From CAYPHJ01 sp964410485 (GTDB lineage: Bacteria; Desulfobacterota; Binatia; UBA9968): DNA of 49,806 nt. Below are positions 42,353-49,806 of this stretch, piece after piece. The stretch is from positions 1 through 49,806 of the forward strand of contig CAYPHJ010000023.1 of NCBI GenBank assembly GCA_964410485.1, given 5' to 3'. Each line of letters starts with the position of its first letter. The stretch's first letter is position 1. The notes beneath the pieces are model-generated. The model was not told the DNA's origin and did no database searches. It saw nothing but the letters and a program-made list of their open reading frames with translations. Position numbers and translations under genes: made by a program.

Positions 42353-43525
42353 ATGTGGACTGCGCTCGATTCGGACAGAGCTTCAGAAGCCGAACTCTTT
42401 TCGCGCGGCAGCGTCGCGCGCGAATTCGTCTTTTGCGCGCAAGACGGCCGGCGCGCGCACCCCGAAACCTTGCCATCGGGCGTAGAAGCCCAGGCTCGCC
42501 GAACCGTCGAGAACCTGGCAATCGATTTAAAAAGCACCGGCCTCGACCTGGAGAGTGTCGTCAGCCTGGCGGTGTATTTGCCCGGCTACGCAGGGGCGGG
42601 AGCTGTTGCGAAAGTGATCGCAGATGCTTTCGGCCAGGCGAAAGAGAAGTATCCGGCAACCAGCCTCATCGGTGTTGCGGGTCTCGAAGCAGGCTGTCTC
42701 GTGCGCATGGATGCCATTGCAACGTATAGCGAAGATCGCCGTTCTTTGTGTCACGAGGGACTGCCCCTCGCTCAAGGGAGTCTGTGCCACGGTGTTCGGG
42801 TGGAGGATTTTGTCTTTTTGTCAGGCGTAGACGCGACTGACGGTGAAGGCAATAGTGCCGTGCCATCGAACATTCAAGCGCAGACAACCGAAGTGCTCCA
42901 CAGAATCGACCGAATCCTTGGGACCGAAAAGCTTTCTCTGGGTGATCTCTGCCGCACGTTCATGTTCATGCCGGGCACTCGGCATCGGCCGGGATACGGT
43001 GAAGCGCGGCGAGAGGTTTACCGGGGAATTTTCTCCGCGGACGAATTCCCGCCGAACTCGGGGATTTATGTCCCAGACTTGGGGCCGAATGTCCTTCTGC
43101 GGTCGGTAGCCATCGCCTATCGCGGAGCAAAAACCATTGTTGCCAGTCCAAAGGTCAGAACGGCGCCCGGTTCCTTTTCCCAATCGGTTCGCGTCGGAAA
43201 CTGGCTGCTCATTGCCGGTCAGGATGCTGTTGGCTTCAACCGTGAGGTGGAAGCCGAAGGCGATCTCGAAGGACAGGTCGAAACCACACTGCGGCATTTG
43301 AAGGACATTGTCGAAGAAGCGGGCGGAGCGCTGGATGACGTGGTAAAAACCACGGTCTATCTGATTGCCGGACAAGACCGTTCAAGGTTTGCGAGTGCCT
43401 ACCGGAAATTCTTCGATCGCTATCTTCGTGCGCCAAAGATGCCCGCAGGGTTGACCCTGGAGGTACAGGAGCTTTCTCCCAAATGCCTGGTGGAAATCGA
43501 CGCCGTGGCGTATCTCGAACGTTAA
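42353..43525 (+). CDS. Three-domain RidA/YjgF protein
   Basis: 390 residues consisting of three RidA-like domains in tandem (about 1-125, 135-262, 268-390). Each has the conserved GxNxxVQTxxxLxxLxxIL-like helix (e.g. DLEGQVETTLRHLKDIVEEA) and ends in a CLVEIDAVAY-type strand. RidA proteins are homotrimers that hydrolyse reactive enamines/imines, with the active site between subunits. A single chain of three domains could form a complete trimer. The catalytic Arg, at the P-x-R position before the last strands in RidA, is replaced in all three domains (PATSL, PNSG, PAGL). It converges with the next gene, sharing TTAA at the stops. Confidence 0.82.
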   Translation: MWTALDSDRASEAELFSRGSVAREFVFCAQDGRRAHPETLPSGVEAQARRTVENLAIDLKSTGLDLESVVSLAVYLPGYAGAGAVAKVIADAFGQAKEKYPATSLIGVAGLEAGCLVRMDAIATYSEDRRSLCHEGLPLAQGSLCHGVRVEDFVFLSGVDATDGEGNSAVPSNIQAQTTEVLHRIDRILGTEKLSLGDLCRTFMFMPGTRHRPGYGEARREVYRGIFSADEFPPNSGIYVPDLGPNVLLRSVAIAYRGAKTIVASPKVRTAPGSFSQSVRVGNWLLIAGQDAVGFNREVEAEGDLEGQVETTLRHLKDIVEEAGGALDDVVKTTVYLIAGQDRSRFASAYRKFFDRYLRAPKMPAGLTLEVQELSPKCLVEIDAVAYLER

Positions 43526-44778
43526 ACCTGCTCTCCTCCAGAAGGATTATCCGCGATCCCCTCGATGCGGGAGCGGGCGATGCGGCCTTCCTGCATGACG
43601 AAATCTACGCGGCGCAGCGCGGAGATCTCTCTAAGCGGGTTTCCCGAGACAGCGACCAGGTCCGCTAGCTTGCCGGTTTCTATCGTTCCGACTTTCTTTT
43701 CGATGCCCAAAATCGCCGCATTAGTCGCCGTGGCGGCCACGATCACATCGCGCTCCGACATGCCACCCTGGACCATCAACTCGAACTCCATGCCGTTTTC
43801 GCCGTGGGGAAAAAGCGGCGAGCCTTCGAAGTCCGTCCCCATGCCGATTGTAATGCCCATGCGCATAGCCAGCTCGAACGATTTCATGTGCGCTTCGACG
43901 ACTTCCTTCGCCTTTCGAACGGCATAGGCAGGGGAACCGAGACCTTCACCCAGGGTGGCGATACGATAAAAATAGGCGAGCGTGGGAACAAGCACGGTAT
44001 TTCTCTCTCGCATCCATTCGCAGGCTTCTTCATCGAGATAGATCCCGTGCTCGATCGAATCGACGCCGCCCAGGATCCCGTTCTTGATGCCCTGGTTCGC
44101 CTGTGCGTGTGCCGCTACCAGCCGTCCCATCCGGTGCGCCTCCTTGACGATGGCTTGAATCTCTTCCGATGTGTAAGCGGTCTGGCCCGGATCGCTTTGC
44201 GGGGCATAGACCCGGCCAGTGATGGATACTTTGATGAGGTCCGCGCCCAGGCCGATCTGCTCTCTTACAACCCGGATGCAATCGGCGACACCGTCAACTT
44301 CCTGGCGCAGCGGTGTGACATCCAGAGCCCATGTGACCTTCTTTACACGTCCAGTCTGTGAAAGCCCCCGATAGGCGGTGAGAATTCTCGGGCCCGGTAT
44401 TTCTTTGGCTGCGATAGCATCCCGCAAATGGGGACCCAGGCAGCCGCCGCAATCACGCACGGTGGTGAAGCCCGCATAGAGCAACTTCCGGCAGTCGGCG
44501 GCGGCGCGCAACGCCGCCAGTGGATGCGGCGTTATAACAACGTCGTCGGGATTGGAGCTGCGCCAGCCCTTGAGGTGAACATGCGCATCGATAAGGCCGG
44601 GAAGAAGCGTCCGCGCTCCCAGGGAAATACGCTCCGCCCCTTCCGGGACTCTGACGCTGTTCGCCGGACCCGCGCCGATTATCCGCTCCCCCTGAATCAC
44701 AACCCTCGCAGACTCGATCGCAGGGCCGCCTCGACCGTCAATCATTCGGTCGGCATCTATGCAAAGTATGTCACTCAA
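43522..44778 (-). CDS. Imidazolonepropionase-like amidohydrolase
   Basis: 418 residues, cytoplasmic (no signal peptide). LLPGLIDAHVHLKGW gives the H-x-H motif; TTVRDCGG, DLIKVSITGRV (Lys), VAAHAQA, DSIEHGIYLD and GMGTDFEGSP (terminal metal Asp) follow in order. The end GTIETGKLADLVAVSGNP is typical of prolidase/imidazolonepropionase-like hydrolases. Substrates in this group are cyclic amides and dipeptides. Its stop overlaps by three bases the stop of the convergent RidA gene. Confidence 0.9.
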   Translation of the reverse strand: MSDILCIDADRMIDGRGGPAIESARVVIQGERIIGAGPANSVRVPEGAERISLGARTLLPGLIDAHVHLKGWRSSNPDDVVITPHPLAALRAAADCRKLLYAGFTTVRDCGGCLGPHLRDAIAAKEIPGPRILTAYRGLSQTGRVKKVTWALDVTPLRQEVDGVADCIRVVREQIGLGADLIKVSITGRVYAPQSDPGQTAYTSEEIQAIVKEAHRMGRLVAAHAQANQGIKNGILGGVDSIEHGIYLDEEACEWMRERNTVLVPTLAYFYRIATLGEGLGSPAYAVRKAKEVVEAHMKSFELAMRMGITIGMGTDFEGSPLFPHGENGMEFELMVQGGMSERDVIVAATATNAAILGIEKKVGTIETGKLADLVAVSGNPLREISALRRVDFVMQEGRIARSRIEGIADNPSGGEQV

Positions 44779-45014
44779 GGTTCACAACTCCTCATAATGA
44801 GATTGTCTTTGATCGGCTTTCAGGCGTGTTCATCATCCGACAGTTCTGGCCGGAGCTATATAAGAATGCGCCGAGCCGGTCAACGGATTGAGGAAGCACA
44901 CCCCAGAGCCGCTCGACGCCACTCACTGTCTGCTTGTTGTAACGGCGCTGCTAGTCTAGATTGTTTAGGGCGGTCTTTCACCGACGCGAGAGCAAAACGA
45001 AAAAGGAACGACCT
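44779..45014. other. Divergent upstream region
   Basis: This is the 236-bp gap between the amidohydrolase and the AhpD-like operon. GGA with A-rich surroundings (AAAAAGGAACGACCTATG) before 45015 is the ribosome site. I see no clear promoter. Confidence 0.4.
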
Positions 45015-45662
45015 ATGAGCTTCATCAGAGTTATTTCCGAATCCGACGCCACGGACGATGTCAAAACCGTTTACGATAACACGCTTGCCAATCTCCGGCC
45101 TTCAGTGCGAGCGAGGAGGGGCAGCAAACTTCCACCGATCGTCAAGATTTTCGGCCTTTGCCCACCTCTTCTTCGAGCGCGCGTTGGTTTTGACAAGGGC
45201 ATCTACAGGCCGGACCGTTCCGGATTGGGGCGGCGCAAGGAGGAGCTGATAGCGACACAGGTTGCGGCGCTTAGCGGCTGTCGATTTTGAGGAATCGGCC
45301 ACGGAGAGTTTCTCCGTGTCGATGGAAAGATGGCGGTTGAGGAAGTCGCCAAAGTAATCTCGAACTGGCGAGAGGCCGATCTCGACGAACAAGAAATGGC
45401 TATGTTGGCGTTCACGGAAAAGTTCACCCTGACGCCAGGCCAGATCTCCGATCAAGATATTGAAAAGCTGCGTCAGGCCGGCTTTGACGAGCGGCAAATC
45501 CTCGCCATCGGCCTTGGAGCCGGTTATAGAAACTGGGTTGATCGAATCGCCGATTTGCTCGGGGTCGAGGAGGAGAAATTCGATTTTCCCGAGGAGATAC
45601 TGGCTGCGTTTGGAGTCACGCGCGAGCAGCTTCAAACATCTCTCTACGAGGATGCGAAATGA
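45015..45662 (+). CDS. AhpD-like peroxidase, probable selenoprotein (C89-x-x-U92)
   Basis: 215 residues if TGA 45288-45290 is read as selenocysteine. N-terminus SFIRVISESDATDDVKTVYD and LGRRKEELIATQVAALSGCR are typical of AhpD/carboxymuconolactone-decarboxylase-like peroxidases, whose redox centre is Cys-x-x-Cys followed by His. Here the sequence reads C89-R-F-(TGA)-G-I-G-H, with TGA in place of the second Cys. The frame then stays open for 123 codons with family-typical content (LDEQEMAMLAFTEKFTLTPG, LAIGLGAGYRNWVDRIADLL). The stop overlaps the next ATG. A hairpin follows the TGA. A nonsense mutation of TGC/TGT is the alternative. AAAGGA lies eight bases upstream of the ATG. Confidence 0.75.
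45294..45323 (+). promoter_or_regulatory. Candidate bacterial SECIS hairpin
   Basis: Starting 9 nt after the TGA (45288-45290), CACGGAGA (45300-45307) and TCTCCGTG (45311-45318) form a perfect 8-bp stem. With the top A-T pair opened, the loop is A-G-T-T-T, with G in the second position. Lower bases ATCG/GAT (45294-45298 with 45320-45323) can extend the stem with a bulge. UGA-to-loop distance is about 17 nt, within the range accepted for bacterial SECIS elements, which lie inside the coding region directly after the Sec codon. Confidence 0.6.
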
Positions 45663-46114
45663 GCCGCTTGCGGATAGTGGAAGGGAGGAGCTTTGATGAT
45701 CTCCTCCGTGCGGCCCCGGGTGCGTTGGAGGCCGACACTGAAATGCGCAGGCAGTTGATCCAGCGTACAACGCTTCGGCTCTACAGCCTGATCGGCGTAA
45801 CGGTCGCTGGCCTGCTTGGCTGTGAACAATTCGTCGAAAGACTGCGCGGCCCTTTGGGTGGCTCTTTTGCGCTTCAGGTCGCCCGCGACTGGAGACAACT
45901 GCCGCTCTCGGACACAGAAAAAGCCATCCTGGAGTACGCCGAAATTGGAACCGTCGATGAAGCTTCCGTCAGGCGGCGGCATGTGGAAGCGCTCCGACAA
46001 GCAGGGCTCTCCGATGAGGATATTCTAATGTTGGCCACAACCATTGCCTATCACAACTACTCGATTCGGATGGCCGCCGCCTTCGATGTGTTACCTGCTA
46101 GGCCGGATTCATAA
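45659..46114 (+). CDS. AhpD-like partner protein lacking the redox CxxC
   Basis: 151 residues, translationally coupled to the selenoprotein candidate (ATGA overlap at 45659-45662). The C-terminal half is typical of AhpD-like proteins (LPLSDTEKAILEYAEI, RRHVEALRQAGLSDEDILML, IAYHNYSIRMAAAFDVLP). The helix that should carry CxxC reads GCEQFVER, where the second Cys is Phe and the following His is missing. The first Cys survives. It is thus probably a non-catalytic or single-Cys subunit that may pair with the upstream protein. Confidence 0.7.
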   Translation: MSRLRIVEGRSFDDLLRAAPGALEADTEMRRQLIQRTTLRLYSLIGVTVAGLLGCEQFVERLRGPLGGSFALQVARDWRQLPLSDTEKAILEYAEIGTVDEASVRRRHVEALRQAGLSDEDILMLATTIAYHNYSIRMAAAFDVLPARPDS

Positions 46115-46484
46115 TGAAGTAACGGTATCGAACGATGAGCGATGTCGGGGCGATAGCAATCGCTGCGCTCAGATCGACTCCGGGCTAGGTTATGCGAAAC
46201 GGAATGCGGGTATAGAGTGTGACGGCGATACGAGGTTTGTGTGAATCGGTGCAGCCTCGCCGTTCTGGGGCGACGGCGGAAAGTGGCGGTCGCAGACGTG
46301 TGTAAACGCCCGCCATGCATTCAAGGCCTGATTGTGTGACCCTGCCGCATCTTCCATCGCGCAGCACCGCGGCTAACAAGCGGCCTGTCACTCAACCCGC
46401 TCCGCGTGAAGCGCTGTTGAATTTTGATCCCATGCGGGTTACATGGCGGAGACAGACAATCGCCGACGAAATGAGGAGGGGGAA
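46115..46484. other. Spacer with no supported gene
   Basis: Several stop-free stretches exist but none shows a family or a ribosome site. GAGGAGGGGGAA just before 46485 is the ribosome site of the next gene. Confidence 0.35.
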
Positions 46485-47291
46485 ATGGATTTCGCCGATG
46501 AAGTGAAAAAAACACTGACGGAGATTCTGGCCAAATACGCCGCGGGTAACGCCGAGATCGTGCGCGGCTATTTCAGCCGCCCGAGATCCAAAGACCAGGA
46601 TATCGCCTGGTTGAAGTGTCAGGCGGCCCGTGAGCTTACGACCGCCTGGAAGTTCCTCGATAATCTGAAAGAGCTCCAGCCTAGATTCGAAAAGGAGCTC
46701 AAGCGCAGAGACTATGAAAACCTCGCGCGCGCATTCTGCGAGGAACTGCAACACTACCGGCTGTTTGTGGCGATCATCGAAGACGAGTTCGGCGAAAAGA
46801 TCGACGTCGATGAGTTGCTCACCCTGGGTGTGTGGAGCGATAACGAGCGCTTCCCGGAAAATACAAAAAAGGCGCGCTATGAAAAGGAACTGCGCGCCTC
46901 AGGGGACGAGATGGCCAAGATCGCCCTTGGCATCGGCGAGGGTGGCGGTTCAGGCTGGCTGATCGAATTGAGCCGCATCAGCGGCGGCAAGCTGGAACAG
47001 CGGATGGCGCGCGCGGCAAGAGAAATCTCCGGCGATGAAATGTTTCACGGACCGATTCACATCGCCGCTGCCGCCCGGCGGATCAAAACCCCGGAACAGC
47101 TTGAACGAGCAAAAACCGTTCTGGCCCGATACCTCCAGCACCATTTGCGGATGAAAAACGAACAATTCGGCAATCCCCTGTCCGGGGAGCGGCTCGAAGA
47201 AATCGACCGGGGCAAGGTCCAGCCTTTGGAGGGCGTTGATTTCTCGCCGGTCGGGCGAGAGCGCGAAGATCTCGCCGCGTACGCGTTGTAA
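46485..47291 (+). CDS. Ferritin-like helical protein, unknown function
   Basis: 268 residues from ATG 46485, chosen because GAGGAGG lies directly upstream; an ATG at 46443 has no ribosome site. The protein is all-helical. Motifs that could bind iron are EELQHYRLFVAIIEDEFGEK (E-x-x-H...D-E) and GDEMFHGPIHIAAAAR (E-x-x-H-like). The long LxxxLKRRDYENLARAF helix supports a ferritin-like bundle. Close family is uncertain, and the reaction is unknown. Confidence 0.6.
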   Translation: MDFADEVKKTLTEILAKYAAGNAEIVRGYFSRPRSKDQDIAWLKCQAARELTTAWKFLDNLKELQPRFEKELKRRDYENLARAFCEELQHYRLFVAIIEDEFGEKIDVDELLTLGVWSDNERFPENTKKARYEKELRASGDEMAKIALGIGEGGGSGWLIELSRISGGKLEQRMARAAREISGDEMFHGPIHIAAAARRIKTPEQLERAKTVLARYLQHHLRMKNEQFGNPLSGERLEEIDRGKVQPLEGVDFSPVGREREDLAAYAL

Positions 47292-47726
47292 GTTCTTTCT
47301 CGAGTCGTCCTTATGACAACCGCATGACGGCTGTGCTCACGAAATCTTGCGCGGCACGCAACTATCAACATGTCGGGTGCTCGCTCGGGTATGGCTCGCG
47401 GACCATAAAAAGCTTGCTAAACCTAGCATTTTCCCGGCCTCCTTCCACGTATCTACAATGAAGGTACAGGCAACGCGGTCCTGCCATCAAGCGTGGTAGC
47501 CGTTGAAACGGCGGGCTGACCGAAGGTTGCATGCTTCCACGTCCCAAGCCGCCGGCTTTCAACCTTGCGGTCTGCTTAACGGGTGACTTGCGTTCACCTC
47601 GATGCCGCGTCGGTGTTCTTGACGTACCGTCGAGGACGGCGATATAGGTACGAACGTCGAATTTTATTCCGGTGCGTAACGAATAACGCCAATTGCTCAC
47701 TCAACGAACTCCAGAGGAGGAATGTT
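47292..47726. other. Spacer before gfa
   Basis: No supported gene. GAGGAGG at 47714-47720, six bases before ATG 47727, sets the start of the next gene. An ATG at 47722 is followed at once by a stop. Confidence 0.4.
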
Positions 47727-48302
47727 ATGAGCATGCCCATTTCCATACACCCTGCAGTCGATGGCGGAATAAAGCCCAGGGCCGAGAACTTCGCAGGCGG
47801 GACACTGCTATGCCACTGCGCCGACAATCGGGTCGCTGTGGCGATCAACGGTCAATGCGCGCACAATCACGTATGCGGTTGTACCAAATGCTGGAAACCG
47901 AAGGAAGCATTGTTTTCACAGGTGGCTGTAGTGCCGCGCGAGAATCTCGCCGTGACAAGCAATAGGGAAAAACTCGAGATCGTGGACCCTAAAGCAGCCA
48001 TACAGCGCTATCGCTGCAAACAATGCGGGGTTCACATGTACGGCCGGATCGAGAACAAAGCCCATCCATTCTACGGGTTTGACTTCGTTCATGTGGAGCT
48101 ATCGAATGAGAGCGGTTGGGCGCCGCCCGAATTCGCTGCTTTCGTTTCGTCCGTTATTGAAGCGGGCGCCGATCCCAACAACATGGGCGCGGTGCGGGCC
48201 ACCTTGAGGGAGCTCGGGCTGGAGCCTTACGATTGTCTGTCACCGGCTCTGATGGATACCATCGCCCTTCACAGCGCCAAAGCCGCCGGGGTCCATCGTT
48301 AA
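47727..48302 (+). CDS. gfa: Glutathione-dependent formaldehyde-activating enzyme Gfa
   Basis: 191 residues. Two zinc sites are visible: the structural one with CHC and CGCTKC (LLCHCADN, HNHVCGCTKCWKPKEALF), and CKQCGVHMYGRI. The rest (KAHPFYGFDFVHVELSNESG, WAPPEFAAFVSSVIEAGADP, LGLEPYDCLSPALMD) matches Gfa throughout. The enzyme speeds formation of S-hydroxymethylglutathione from formaldehyde and glutathione, feeding formaldehyde oxidation. No fdh/frmA gene is adjacent. Its presence suggests the organism makes glutathione. Confidence 0.93.
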   Translation: MSMPISIHPAVDGGIKPRAENFAGGTLLCHCADNRVAVAINGQCAHNHVCGCTKCWKPKEALFSQVAVVPRENLAVTSNREKLEIVDPKAAIQRYRCKQCGVHMYGRIENKAHPFYGFDFVHVELSNESGWAPPEFAAFVSSVIEAGADPNNMGAVRATLRELGLEPYDCLSPALMDTIALHSAKAAGVHR

Positions 48303-48448
48303 GACAAGCCGCGTTTGACCTCTCGCCAGTCGCACGCGGCTCTGGCGCGCCTGCTAAGGTTAAACGCGCGATGAGACTCGGGGGCTGTAATTCTCCAGGA
48401 TGGGATCGGTAATCGTCGGATCGGCGGATGTGATAGACCCACCGCAAC
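48303..48448. other. Short spacer
   Basis: 146 bp between convergent gfa and the bicupin gene. No feature supported. Confidence 0.3.
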
Positions 48449-49318
48449 TCAGACCAGACCGTCGTTGTAGTTGCTCTTGGGAACAAAATTGAAAAAGTGG
48501 CCTGCGCCTTCAATGATGCGTTGCGAATGGCGCGTGCCGGCGGGGATGTTTACGCCCACGGGGCTCTCTGCGACAACCTTCTCGCCCAGGATCTGAAACT
48601 CGATCTTTAAACCCGTAAGCTCCGGCCCGGTACCGATAGCAATATGCTGCGTATCGCAGTTATGCGTGTGTAGATCGACGTAATTGGTCTGGCTCGGCTT
48701 GACGTTACTAACAGAGCGTACGACGGTGTAAAAGCCGGCTTCTGGCTTGAGCTTGCCGTCTACGAAGACATAGCGCACGCCCGGGGCCCCATCGCTATGA
48801 TGCTTGATTTCGGTCGTTGGGCGCACATCCGGGTGAAAAATATAGGCCGCGTATTTATGGAAATCACGCTCGCCTTTTGCAACGTCAAAGGGCCTGTCCT
48901 CGTGCGTGTAGCCGCGGTCGCGAAATAGCACTGTCACCGTGCCCTCGCCCCGCGTGACCTTGTACTCATGCGTCGTGCCGGTGGGAATATATACGCACGC
49001 AGGCGATACGATCCGGTGCAGTCCGCCTTCGAAGATAATCTGCCCTTCCAGGCCGCTTAGATCGGGGTTGTTGCCGATGAAATAATAGAACTCGTCGGTA
49101 TTGTGACAGTGTGGTACCTGGTAGTCGGGAACCTGGTCGGGTAAATCCTTGGCTTCATGGATCGCCACGTAAATATTCGCGTCGGGGTGCGAGTCGCGAT
49201 TGATGAACACATAGCGCTTGACCGGCAACGCCCCGATTCGGCGCAGCGGCCTCTTCTCTTCGTGTTTGCCGCCGAGCACTCCGGGCCGGGCTTTCACAAT
49301 ATAGTCATTGATGTTCAT
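48449..49318 (-). CDS. Bicupin protein, unknown substrate
   Basis: 289 residues with two cupin barrels. Metal ligands are visible in the first (PHCHNTDEFYYF, VYIPTGTTHEYKV) and the second (DLHTHNCDTQHIA, VNIPAGTRHSQRI). Each has the H-x-H...E...H pattern in part, with Asn/Asp variants. Such proteins are dioxygenases, isomerases or sugar-binding regulators; no class can be chosen. A downstream mobile-looking element separates it from the end of the window. Confidence 0.8.
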   Translation of the reverse strand: MNINDYIVKARPGVLGGKHEEKRPLRRIGALPVKRYVFINRDSHPDANIYVAIHEAKDLPDQVPDYQVPHCHNTDEFYYFIGNNPDLSGLEGQIIFEGGLHRIVSPACVYIPTGTTHEYKVTRGEGTVTVLFRDRGYTHEDRPFDVAKGERDFHKYAAYIFHPDVRPTTEIKHHSDGAPGVRYVFVDGKLKPEAGFYTVVRSVSNVKPSQTNYVDLHTHNCDTQHIAIGTGPELTGLKIEFQILGEKVVAESPVGVNIPAGTRHSQRIIEGAGHFFNFVPKSNYNDGLV

Positions 49319-49346
49319 TTTGAGCTCTTGATACCCGACCGGTTCA
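49319..49346. other. Short gap before a repeat element
   Basis: Nothing recognised. Confidence 0.2.
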
Positions 49347-49478
49347 CTAGCAGGTTGCCAAAAAAGATTCGGAATGCTTCGACAGCATGAACGGAAAATC
49401 CCTACTCATTTCAAGTTCCTCTCCGTTCGCCCTGAGGTTCTCGAAGGGTGAACGGAGAGTTTTTCAGCAGCCTGCTAG
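49347..49478. repeat. 132-bp MITE-like element with terminal inverted repeats
   Basis: The left end CTAGCAGGTTGCCAAAAAA and the right end (inverted) CTAGCAGGCTGCTGAAAAAC form imperfect terminal inverted repeats of about 19 bp. Inside, CTCCGTTCGCCCTGAGG... and ...CGAAGGGTGAACGGAG form a long second hairpin. No coding capacity. Elements with this CTAGCAGG and CCTGAGGTTCTCGAAGGG content are widespread in bacterial genomes and are likely non-autonomous transposable units. Confidence 0.75.
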
Positions 49479-49755
49479 TCGCTTCGAGTTCCCCCAAGCC
49501 TGAGTACTAGCTCACCAACTCACCAGGTGTCAATCACTTCTCCACTGCGCCGACGAACATTGTCCTCACCAAGCTTTGCGCGGCAGCATGCGTGCAATCT
49601 AAACGGAAATGTGCGATGCGTGAACCAGGCTGGCCATGAAAGCGAGACAACTTGCTCCCGTCTTCCAATTGCTCGCGGAGAGGCTCGAGCGAACGCCAGA
49701 CCAGCGACTCATCGACTTACAAAATTCCTGACGCGGCCGAACAGGTATTGTGCCA

Positions 49756-49806
49756 TGACGCTCATCATCAATAACCAAGAAGTCCAACAGCTGCTCACGA
49801 TGGAAG
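49756..49806 (+). CDS. Ornithine cyclodeaminase/mu-crystallin family, first 17 codons
   Basis: MTLIINNQEVQQLLTMEx at the window's end matches the N-terminus of ornithine cyclodeaminase-like proteins (xLxLxNxEVxxLLTM). The rest is outside the window. The assignment rests on few residues. The preceding 49479-49755 stretch has no supported gene. Confidence 0.5.

Overview
The window reads as chromosome from an uncultured, moderately GC-rich Gram-negative bacterium. It carries MlaC-type outer-membrane lipid transport, several signal peptides and lipoboxes, a sigma54-type response regulator and an ECF promoter. The gene mix fits soil or groundwater lineages once filed under Deltaproteobacteria, such as Binatota, Methylomirabilota or Tectomicrobia. 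That mix includes many amidohydrolases, an orphan tricarboxylate-type binding protein, a solo molybdopterin hydroxylase, RidA and cupin proteins, and adenylyl-cyclase/ATPase/TPR regulators. The assignment is inference from gene content only. No rRNA, tRNA or CRISPR array was seen.

Layout. 1-7615 is a decayed accessory region. It holds three copies of the 3' end of an ADP-ribosylglycohydrolase gene, mosaic intergenic repeats and a catalytically dead M48-like membrane protein. It also holds a string of toxin-antitoxin loci in which the antitoxins are intact and nearly all toxins are frameshifted or truncated, a RAYT transposase relic, and DUF499 and dCTP deaminase fragments. 7807-17484 is ordinary: MFS transporter, SDR, lipoprotein, MoaA, a histidine kinase/NtrC pair, small secreted proteins, MlaC and an amidohydrolase. 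17749-23180 holds an exported methyltransferase, a TIGR01777 protein, and a ketoacyl synthase/C-methyltransferase pair followed by a double ThyX-like protein. 23272-28246 has an intact cyclase/ATPase/TPR regulator, another antitoxin with a truncated PIN toxin, and a scrambled second cyclase containing an internal inversion. 28554-36991 is catabolic-looking: amidohydrolases, a TPP enzyme, a Bug-type binding protein, a ferritin-like protein and a cytochrome c/Vgb-like protein. 37269-39928 has an ECF sigma/anti-sigma locus collapsed by deletion, then a DUF4139 gene with a homopolymer frameshift. 40021-49806 has a molybdenum hydroxylase large subunit, a three-domain RidA protein, an amidohydrolase, an AhpD-like operon, a second ferritin-like protein, Gfa, a bicupin and the start of an ornithine-cyclodeaminase-like gene.

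The most notable observation is at 45015-45662. An AhpD/carboxymuconolactone-decarboxylase-like reading frame of 216 codons is interrupted only by one TGA, exactly where the second cysteine of the redox CxxC motif should be. A perfect 8-bp hairpin starts 9 nt after it, as expected for a bacterial SECIS element. The gene overlaps by ATGA a second AhpD-like gene whose own CxxC has lost its second cysteine. I read this as a probable selenoprotein (C89-x-x-U92) and partner.

The second theme is gene decay. Five of six recognisable toxin genes are broken while every antitoxin is intact. Several breaks look like 1-nt deletions in short homopolymers, so sequencing error must be excluded before decay is accepted. 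The toxin losses caused by truncation cannot be explained by base-call error.
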